Below are positions 1 to 5,662 of a stretch of DNA of 9,357 nucleotides, piece after piece; positions within the stretch are counted from its first letter, which is position 1; each line of letters begins with the position of its first letter. The position numbers were made by a program, and so were the translations under genes. This DNA is from Flammeovirgaceae bacterium (lineage in GTDB: Bacteria > Bacteroidota > Bacteroidia > Cytophagales > Cyclobacteriaceae): NCBI GenBank assembly GCA_003229495.1, contig QIEB01000557.1, positions 1 through 9,357 of the forward strand, given 5' to 3'. The notes under the pieces were generated by a model. It was not told where the DNA came from and searched no databases. It worked only from the letters and a program-made list of their open reading frames with translations.

Positions 1-1169
1 AGATTTTTTAATTTTCGCAACTGAGCAATAGGCTCCAGATTGGCAATTGGGCTGTGCGAACATTTTAGTGATTCTAAAGTTCCAATACTTCGCAAAGGTT
101 CTAAGCTACTAATCATGGTACCGTTGAAACTCAACTCTTTAAGTTTAATGAATTGTAATACTGGCTTCAGGGTATTGACCGGGACCTCAAAATTAAGTTG
201 CTCCAAATTGATAAACGTGTGTAATAGTTCACTATCCGTCATGTTACCCCGGTTAACCTTTGACATCAATATAGAACGCCAATCTTTGGAAAGGGATCCA
301 TACCACTTTAAAAGTTCTTCTGTCTTGAACATCAGCAAGCAATTGGGATGATTAGTAATAAACCGCTTGATTTCCTGGGGACGTATTTGAGTTTTATCTA
401 TTACCAGCCTATTTAGTTTAGGATGCTTTTCCAAACTATATAGCTCGTTGACCATGGTATTACTGGCATCAACTAGCTCTAATTCCAATAATCCTCTCAA
501 AGGGGATAAACTACTAACACCAGTAGCAGCAAATTTTAATTCCTTAAGATTCTTCAGGATCTTCACCGGCTCCAAACTCACTATGTCCTCAATCCCGGAG
601 ACATCAATTTTAGTAATATTTGCTACCCTTGCCATTTCTTCTTTACTGGGATTGGTTCTAGTTAGCTCAGCCTCTTTCATCAGTACAATTTTCCAGGGTT
701 TGCTTAGACCATTCCACCAACCCCTCAAACTCTCAGTGCCATAGATCACCAGTATCTGTGGGTGTTGAGTAATAAACTCTTTAGCATCGCTGCTCACCAT
801 TAATGTGTTGTCACTGTAAACGGTCTCAAGGTTAGGTAAAACCCCAAGTGGCATTAATGAAGTAATAAGAGTACTGTTACAAGATAGCACCCGGAGATTG
901 TCCAGTTCACCCAATGGGCTTAGGCTGGTGACTAATGTATTATCAATTTGTAAGTAACTGAGATTGGTTAATCCCTTAATTGGCTCAAGGCTCTTTATAT
1001 GGTTATCTGAACACAAAAGCACTTCCAGTTTGGTCATAGACTCCAACCCTGTTAGACTTCTAATACGGGTCTTTGAAAGGTTTAACTTTTTAATATTTTT
1101 CAGGCCCGACAAAGTCTCTAATGAGCTAATGTAAGTGTAGCTAGCGCTAAACTGTTGCAAATTCTCCAT
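1..1169 (-). CDS. C-terminal part of a leucine-rich-repeat protein, cut off from its N-terminus by a frameshift; runs off the left edge
   Basis: The minus-strand frame is open from about 1211 to position 1, with no stop. It continues the LRR series of the upstream gene (1171-2115), but in a different frame because of a 16-bp duplication at 1180-1211. The first in-frame ATG is at 1169, one base after the upstream TAG, so reinitiation is formally possible; that product would have no signal peptide. The start given is this ATG. The reading contains 22-residue LRRs of the type LxxLxxxxTxIxSLxPLxxL. Two near-identical modules interrupt them, each with a HP dipeptide, a TE pair and a W[WY]xxLSxxW motif (aromatic pairs at 714-719 and 300-305). 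Such LRR solenoids are usually binding surfaces; the ligand is unknown. I read this as the lost C-terminal half of one gene, either a pseudogene fragment or a sequence or assembly artefact. Confidence is high for the LRR content and lower for its being an independently expressed gene. Confidence 0.75.
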   Translation of the reverse strand, partial: MENLQQFSASYTYISSLETLSGLKNIKKLNLSKTRIRSLTGLESMTKLEVLLCSDNHIKSLEPIKGLTNLSYLQIDNTLVTSLSPLGELDNLRVLSCNSTLITSLMPLGVLPNLETVYSDNTLMVSSDAKEFITQHPQILVIYGTESLRGWWNGLSKPWKIVLMKEAELTRTNPSKEEMARVANITKIDVSGIEDIVSLEPVKILKNLKELKFAATGVSSLSPLRGLLELELVDASNTMVNELYSLEKHPKLNRLVIDKTQIRPQEIKRFITNHPNCLLMFKTEELLKWYGSLSKDWRSILMSKVNRGNMTDSELLHTFINLEQLNFEVPVNTLKPVLQFIKLKELSFNGTMISSLEPLRSIGTLESLKCSHSPIANLEPIAQLRKLKN

Positions 1170-1170
1170 A

Positions 1171-2115
1171 CTACTCAATGTGGAAATATCGCTGAGTGGA
1201 AATATCGCTGATTTTTGTACTGTCAATTCGCAATGCCCTTAGGCTCAGGGCGTATTTAAGAGGGTCCAAACTTTTGATCTCCGTATTGCTACAGTCCAAA
1301 ATCTCTAACCGGGTAAGATTTTTTAAGGGAACGATATCACGAACCTGGGTTCCTGATATATCCACTCTTTTTAAATTTGCTAATTTAGCCACAGGTTCCA
1401 GATTCCGCAGTCTTGGATAAACAGAAAGATCCAGTTTTTCTAAGTCCATCAATTTGCGCAAGCTTGCAACATCCATACTGTCAATCACTCCAATCTGGTG
1501 GTAGAATATATCTGTCCAGGGATAGGGCAGGTTTTGCCACCAATTCATTAACTCCTCGTCTTCACTCAACCGGTTAGAGTAAATACTGGCAATTTTAAGG
1601 TCCCGTTCCTTCTCATTAAAATTTACTTCCAGATATCGGATCATCATGGAGTTTACGCTGTCATTTTCAATAGTAATACCTCTCAAATTACGAGTCATCG
1701 ATACCAGAAAATATATCTCACCATTGGCTTTGGTATAATGACTAATGTCTTCGATATTGAATTTGAATTCGACATGTTTGAAGAAGAAATCGATATCACT
1801 TAAATAGGCCTGGACATCTTTGCGTGTAATCATCTCTCGATTTTCATTCAGGTCATCTTCAATTTGAACCTTTGAGTGCTCGAATATTTTTAAGTAACTC
1901 TGGTTTATGATGACATTCTTATCTCGTGTTGGAGTATTGCTGCTCCCAATAGTGTTGAGGGCAAACTCCAGAAATTCCACCAGGTCCCTGACCTTGGATT
2001 TATAGGATTCTACCTCCGCCATAGGTGTCATATCAATCTGGTCCTGTGCCTGACAGGGTGAAACCTCAAAAAGACCCAAAACCATAAAAACACCAAAAAG
2101 TTTACATCCCTTCAT
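1171..2115 (-). CDS. exported leucine-rich-repeat protein, N-terminal part (frameshifted, truncated at 314 aa)
   Basis: Residues 1-23 form a signal peptide (Lys at 2 and 5, hydrophobic core, CQAQ near the cleavage site). Residues 25-185 form an alpha/beta domain that resembles the neighbouring 191-aa protein: both share KVRDL, an IGxxxTP stretch, a later Nx(V/I)I and an R-(N/F)-(L/E)-x-GIT segment. Residues 189-200 carry an LMNWWQNLPYPW motif, followed by LRRs from about residue 224. The last residues (STQRYFHIE, about 306-314) do not fit the LRR pattern. They are what is read after the 16-bp duplication shifts the frame into a TAG at 1171-1173. It is the last visible gene of a four-gene operon, and its start overlaps the 275-aa gene by 14 bp, suggesting translational coupling. 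The full-length ancestor would exceed 700 residues. It probably acts in the periplasm or at the cell surface as a binding protein; the partner is unknown. Confidence 0.85.
   Translation of the reverse strand: MKGCKLFGVFMVLGLFEVSPCQAQDQIDMTPMAEVESYKSKVRDLVEFLEFALNTIGSSNTPTRDKNVIINQSYLKIFEHSKVQIEDDLNENREMITRKDVQAYLSDIDFFFKHVEFKFNIEDISHYTKANGEIYFLVSMTRNLRGITIENDSVNSMMIRYLEVNFNEKERDLKIASIYSNRLSEDEELMNWWQNLPYPWTDIFYHQIGVIDSMDVASLRKLMDLEKLDLSVYPRLRNLEPVAKLANLKRVDISGTQVRDIVPLKNLTRLEILDCSNTEIKSLDPLKYALSLRALRIDSTKISDISTQRYFHIE
1180..1211. repeat. perfect 16-bp tandem duplication that frameshifts the LRR gene
   Basis: GTGGAAATATCGCTGA occurs at 1180-1195 and is repeated exactly at 1196-1211, with no spacer. 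Sixteen is not a multiple of three. Reading through both copies leads to a stop at 1171-1173, whereas reading with one copy joins the two LRR reading frames. In the one-copy version the repeat spanning the junction is exactly 22 residues long, as are the LRRs on either side, so one copy is very probably the ancestral state. Confidence 0.95.
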
Positions 2116-2929
2116 AATATATAAACTTCCTTAATTGATCTTTTTGCTGCACATTGACATTTATCAAATTGGATATAAGCCAACCATTATTTGATCCGGG
2201 GCGGTTGAATTCTGAAAGTTCAATGTACCAGTCCTCCAGCTGAAAAAAATGAAATTTAACCTGACTCACGGTTTTAAACTTCAGATTGGCTCGTCTTATC
2301 TCATAAAGTATTAGCGATAGATAATCCGGCTGAAAGTCCTGGTCTGTAAATGCCGCTGCTATCTCAGGATCATCAAAAATCTTTCTAAGATTCATGAAGT
2401 CCAGTTCATGACTCATTGGATGAATAAATTTATCTCTATCTGCGGTATCAATTTTAAAATACTCTTTAAACGGATCGAAATATGCCTTAAAGATCACCCA
2501 TTTGCTACCAACAGTTTCCTCCTGAAGGCGAAGAAAGAGCATTAATTTTTCCTCCCTCCCTTTATACTTAAACTTTGCAGAGACTTCGGCAAACCAGCTA
2601 CCTCCGTGCAAATCCAGATATTGTGGGTGGTCAGGGTCAATAACCTCGGCTAAAAATTGCTTTTTGGATTCAAGACTGATGTCCTTTTGCTTATTATCAA
2701 AAAGTATTTTAATGTATTTGCTTCTCAGGCCGGGATCTCGAAAGTTAGAATCCTGTTGGTAGAACCGGGTTCCCAGCAAGTCTTCCTCACCGTTGAAACG
2801 CCGTAAAAACTGATTAACTTGTTTGGTGGTGGCGTAAAACGCCTTTTCATCACCCAGGTACTCCCCCACCTGTCCATAGCAAGGTACTGTAAGTGACAAA
2901 ATAACAACACAGAAGAATGTGATCCTCAT
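2102..2929 (-). CDS. exported protein of unknown function, 275 aa
   Basis: Residues 1-20 are a signal peptide (Arg2, long hydrophobic core, cleavage near CYGQ), so the mature protein is periplasmic or surface-located. Residues 34-155 alternate helices and strands, with RRFNGEE at 43-49, YIKILFDN at 72-79, SWFAEVSAKFKYKG at 111-124 and KWVIFKAYF at 143-151. This resembles a small alpha+beta NTF2-like fold, but that is a guess from the pattern. A second part, 165-275, starts with KFIHPMSHELDF and looks helical. There are no obvious catalytic motifs. The ATG at 2929 overlaps the TGA of the 191-aa gene (ATGA), and its own TAA lies inside the start of the LRR gene, so the three genes are probably translated in a coupled way. 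I do not recognise a named family. Confidence 0.85.
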   Translation of the reverse strand: MRITFFCVVILSLTVPCYGQVGEYLGDEKAFYATTKQVNQFLRRFNGEEDLLGTRFYQQDSNFRDPGLRSKYIKILFDNKQKDISLESKKQFLAEVIDPDHPQYLDLHGGSWFAEVSAKFKYKGREEKLMLFLRLQEETVGSKWVIFKAYFDPFKEYFKIDTADRDKFIHPMSHELDFMNLRKIFDDPEIAAAFTDQDFQPDYLSLILYEIRRANLKFKTVSQVKFHFFQLEDWYIELSEFNRPGSNNGWLISNLINVNVQQKDQLRKFIYYEGM

Positions 2930-3501
2930 GTACTGGTTTCGGTAACTCTAATATCCCCTAGCATGACGTCCCAAAATCCAATTAACCTACCTCCTATTTG
3001 CGTTTGTTTACGCTCTACGTATATGGTAATGTCTTTTTTGGTGGTATCCATGTATCTGAGACCATCGTCGGTGATTCCTTCGAATCGTTGATATATAGTA
3101 ATCACCCCCACATATCGACCATCGGGTTGCAATTCCAGATCACTGATGTATTGTATGTTGAACCATTTGATAGTTACCCTGTCATAATTCAAGGCCATCA
3201 AGCGTTTAAAATATTCCTTTACTACATAGTAATTTATATCAGACCGATTGATTGAACTTACCCCGATCTCACTGGCATCGGCAAATAATTCCTCGGCCCT
3301 GTCAATAACCCTGTTGGCCTCTGAAAATGGTGTATCCTTGTTGCCGATGATACTAATATACCGACTAAGGTCCCTCACTTTCTCAAGCGCCAAAGAATCA
3401 ATTGCTTGTTTTCTTTCAGGGCTAATAACATCCTGCCCTTGTAAAACAGAGAGGCAACACAAGGCCATAATTGTAAAAATGTACTTTCGCATGATGTGCA
3501 T
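2926..3501 (-). CDS. small exported protein; stand-alone version of the LRR protein's N-terminal domain, 191 aa
   Basis: A signal peptide covers residues 1-22 (MRKY start, core IFTIMALCCLSVL, cleavage near QGQ). The true start may be the second ATG (residue 4, base 3492), which gives a more typical signal peptide. The mature part aligns by eye with residues 25-185 of the LRR protein: KVRDL at 41-45 in both, an IGxxxTP stretch at about 52-58, an NxVI further on, a helix ending in Y(F/L), then strands around WFNIQYIS, DGRYVGVITIYQRFEGIT and a late strand pair. No enzyme motif is visible. It sits 7 bp after the lipoprotein gene and overlaps the next gene by 4 bp. The role is unknown. Being a paralogous exported domain in the same operon, it may act with the LRR protein or bind the same partner. 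Confidence 0.85.
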   Translation of the reverse strand: MHIMRKYIFTIMALCCLSVLQGQDVISPERKQAIDSLALEKVRDLSRYISIIGNKDTPFSEANRVIDRAEELFADASEIGVSSINRSDINYYVVKEYFKRLMALNYDRVTIKWFNIQYISDLELQPDGRYVGVITIYQRFEGITDDGLRYMDTTKKDITIYVERKQTQIGGRLIGFWDVMLGDIRVTETST

Positions 3502-3508
3502 TATAAAA

Positions 3509-4138
3509 TTACCGATTGGACTTCTTTATCAATTCTAACTCATTTATTTTTCCGTCGCCATCTTTTACCAGATCATGGACCAGGTTAGGCGATGTTTGCT
3601 GGTCTTTTAAATAATTTAGATATCGCAAAATAGTAGTAGGTTCATCATAATCCTTCATAGTGCCCGATTTACTAATAATGATCAGTACAGGTACCTGTGG
3701 TGAACTAAACATTGTAAGGCCTTCCTCTATCATGTTATTAGCTGCTGTAGTATTTTCCGCTGCCACGATTTTTCCAAACAAATCACTTAGTGTATCTTCC
3801 AGCGTGGGGTCAGGACTCCGTGGCTCCTGAGCTACTCTCTGGGCCTCGCGTTCTCTGTCCAACATCTTTTCTACCTGGGAAATCAAATATTGAACTTCCG
3901 GATCATCCGAATTGAGCGCTCTGGCCTCCCTCAGTTTCTTTTCTTTTTCAGCAGTTGTCAATTGTCCGTCATCATTGAGTATTGAATTTAGTATGGATTT
4001 CGCTTGAACGGTATTTTCTGCCTTAACATTAGCCGCTTCTTCTGCAATTTTTTGTTGGTTTTTACAGCCCGCGCCAACGATTATCAGGATTAAACAGAAA
4101 ATCAACCAATTGTGCTTGTTCATGGTAGTACTATTCAT
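3509..4138 (-). CDS. probable lipoprotein, first gene of the four-gene operon, 209 aa
   Basis: The N-terminus has a short hydrophobic segment ending in VGAGC, with Cys25 as the likely lipidated residue. The box is slightly off consensus, with Gly at -3. An ATG at residue 6 (base 4123) would give a more ordinary signal peptide and may be the real start. Residues 28-105 are rich in Glu, Lys, Ala and Gln and probably helical or coiled coil. A Pro-rich turn (EPRSPDPT, 105-112) leads to a C-terminal domain at about 115-206. This contains the strand VPVLIIISKSG (149-159), then KDYDEPTTILRYLNYLKD, and ends DGDGKINELELIKK. The end resembles an EF-hand loop but lacks the first acidic residue. The domain mixes helix and strand; I cannot assign a function. 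It precedes three exported proteins, which suggests the envelope anchor of a complex. Confidence 0.85.
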   Translation of the reverse strand: MNSTTMNKHNWLIFCLILIIVGAGCKNQQKIAEEAANVKAENTVQAKSILNSILNDDGQLTTAEKEKKLREARALNSDDPEVQYLISQVEKMLDREREAQRVAQEPRSPDPTLEDTLSDLFGKIVAAENTTAANNMIEEGLTMFSSPQVPVLIIISKSGTMKDYDEPTTILRYLNYLKDQQTSPNLVHDLVKDGDGKINELELIKKSNR

Positions 4139-4161
4139 ATTTACTGCTGCTTATAATAATG

Positions 4162-4169
4162 CAAATCTA
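4162..4169 (-). promoter_or_regulatory. candidate Bacteroidota -7 promoter element for the four-gene operon
   Basis: On the minus strand the bases read TAGATTTG, an exact match to the Bacteroidota -7 consensus TAnnTTTG. It lies 24 bp upstream of the annotated lipoprotein start (4138), so transcription would start near 4155. No good -33 TTTG is visible at the usual distance, so support rests on the -7 box and position only. Confidence 0.35.
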
Positions 4170-4245
4170 AGCTCCCCGCAATTAATAATTGATGATACAT
4201 GCCTAAAAATCATACCAAGATTGGCCGGAGCGTAAGAATGCTTAA

Positions 4246-4270
4246 AAATTAACCTCAAATTAACCTCAAA
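4246..4270. repeat. 11-bp direct repeat in the divergent intergenic region (possible response-regulator site)
   Basis: AATTAACCTCA occurs at 4247-4257 and again, immediately, at 4258-4268, with flanking A residues extending the match. An 11-bp period, close to one helical turn, with a TTAACCT core is the layout of binding sites for PhoB/OmpR-type regulators. Two further AATTAAC copies lie at 4361-4367 and 4397-4403, upstream of the TPR gene start. The repeat is seen directly; the regulatory role is an inference. Confidence 0.4.
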
Positions 4271-4275
4271 AAGTA

Positions 4276-4294
4276 TTGATTATCAATTTGATAA
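4276..4294. promoter_or_regulatory. nested palindrome, candidate operator
   Basis: Two overlapping perfect inverted repeats share an arm: TTGAT-T-ATCAA at 4276-4286 and TTATCAA-T-TTGATAA at 4280-4294. The element is flanked by AAGTATT at 4271-4277 and 4293-4299. It lies in the gap between the divergent operon and the TPR gene, where an operator would be placed. AT-rich sequence makes chance palindromes more likely, so confidence is low. Confidence 0.3.
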
Positions 4295-4408
4295 GTATTT
4301 TTTCAAATAAACAAAAATTCGTTATTGGACATAATTCATTCAATCACCTCATGTCATGCTAATTAACCAGGTAATTTGTAAATTTATTTAATATTCAATT
4401 AACACAAA

Positions 4409-5662
4409 ATGAGCTCTTCTTATTATTTTATCAATTGGTATTTATCGCTCATTTTATTAGGAGGCTCCTTTAACGCCCTGAGCCAAGTTCAAAACCGGAT
4501 TTACTCATCAAAGTCTCGGGAATCGAATCGATTAGTTGAACTGGCTAAAGAAAGTATGCAATATCAAGATTACCATCAGGCAATAGTTTTGCTAGACCAG
4601 GCCCTTCAATACCAGACTGACAATATTGATGCCTATTTCAACAGAGCGCTTTCCAAGGAAAAGGTACAAGACCCTCAAGGAGCCTTAACAGACTATCAAA
4701 TTGTACTTTTAATGGACAGCACTTATCGGGAGGCTGCCTTCAACCGGGCGAAGTTGAGGTATCAGCAAAAACAGTATCAGCGGGCCCTCACAGATTTTAA
4801 AAAAGTCCTGACAATGAGCAGCGGTGAAACACGTATGTTGTATTTCAAAGGGACCCCCTTGGAAAATGGTGAAGTTCCACTACAGGGGATTACCACTGCC
4901 AATAGTATGGATGCCGATATTTACAACTACATGGGATTTTGTTATCAGGCCATGGAGAATTATAAGGCATCGGTGAACGCATTTAATGTAGCCATATCAT
5001 TAAGCCCCCACGATGCAAATTACTATGTCAACCGAGGGCTAAGTGAAGCATCACTGGGCAATAGTGAAAAAGCAATAGCAGATTTTAGGGCAGCGTTGTC
5101 TTTGGTGCCTGAGCACCCCATCGCCCAATTCAACCTCACCCAGGAATTGGAAAGTTCCGGTAACCTGAAGTTGGCAGATTATGATGAAATCATAGAGCGT
5201 AACCCGGAATTTGCCTCAGCATATGTCAACAGGGCTTTAGCTAAAATAAATGCCGGTAACATAATGGGTGCATTAGAGGATTACCATCAGGCAATTGCGT
5301 TGGATCCAAAGAATCCATTGATCTATGTGAATAGGGCATTAGCCCGGGAAAGAATTAAGAACTTCCGGGCTGCTCTTGCAGACTACAATATGGCCCTCAA
5401 ATTGGACCCAAATGCTACCATCGCCTATAGAAGCCGCAGTAGAGCATTGTTTGAATTGGAAGAGTTTCAACTGGCCCTGGAGGACCTGAATGAAGCTATT
5501 AGACTGGACCCCGGGCATGGAGGTTCATTTTTTAACCGTGCCCTGGTTCATCTACAGATTGGCAATTTGGTTCAATCTTGTGCAGACTTAGAAAAAGCAA
5601 GAACAATGGGTGTTAAAATGGCCTCCAAAGCCATCCAATCATATTGTAGTAGCGTTAATTGA
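4409..5662 (+). CDS. exported tetratricopeptide-repeat protein, 417 aa
   Basis: Residues 1-25 form a signal peptide (WYLSLILLGGSFNALSQ, cleavage after ALS), so the protein is periplasmic or surface-associated. The rest is about ten TPRs of 34 residues. Clear examples start near residues 73, 107, 170, 203, 269, 303, 337 and 371, with the typical AYxNRALA first helix, ALxDYxxAIxLDP second helix and terminal Asp-Pro. A stretch at 140-169 (YFKGTPLENGEVPLQG) interrupts the array after the third repeat, and the repeat at 237-268 is degenerate. The last repeat has CADLEKA and a final SYC, a common ending in Bacteroidota TPR proteins. TPR arrays bind protein partners; this one is unknown. It is transcribed alone, and its TGA overlaps the end of glpK by 8 bp on the opposite strand. 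Confidence 0.92.
   Translation: MSSSYYFINWYLSLILLGGSFNALSQVQNRIYSSKSRESNRLVELAKESMQYQDYHQAIVLLDQALQYQTDNIDAYFNRALSKEKVQDPQGALTDYQIVLLMDSTYREAAFNRAKLRYQQKQYQRALTDFKKVLTMSSGETRMLYFKGTPLENGEVPLQGITTANSMDADIYNYMGFCYQAMENYKASVNAFNVAISLSPHDANYYVNRGLSEASLGNSEKAIADFRAALSLVPEHPIAQFNLTQELESSGNLKLADYDEIIERNPEFASAYVNRALAKINAGNIMGALEDYHQAIALDPKNPLIYVNRALARERIKNFRAALADYNMALKLDPNATIAYRSRSRALFELEEFQLALEDLNEAIRLDPGHGGSFFNRALVHLQIGNLVQSCADLEKARTMGVKMASKAIQSYCSSVN

Larger units (their letters stand above)
4139..4408. other. 270-bp AT-rich divergent intergenic region
   Basis: The gap separates the leftward four-gene operon from the rightward TPR gene. It contains no plausible open reading frame on either strand. 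Besides the direct repeat, palindrome and -7 box listed separately, I see four copies of AATTAAC (4247, 4258, 4361, 4397). I found no convincing rightward promoter for the TPR gene. Confidence 0.7.

Noticed and set aside
40..744. Plus-strand open frames at 40-351 and 448-744
   Set aside because: They are antisense to the LRR reading frame, which is open over the whole stretch and shows clear LRR periodicity; the plus-strand products have no recognisable features.
1205..1220. Programmed -1 frameshift at the A5 run in the LRR gene (minus strand)
   Set aside because: Joining the two LRR frames needs a net +1 shift because 16 extra bases are present; a -1 slip would not restore the frame, and the tandem duplication already explains the break.
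3530..3575. EF-hand calcium site at the end of the lipoprotein (DGDGKINELE)
   Set aside because: The first position of the loop is Val instead of Asp and no paired EF-hand is evident, so calcium binding is not supported.
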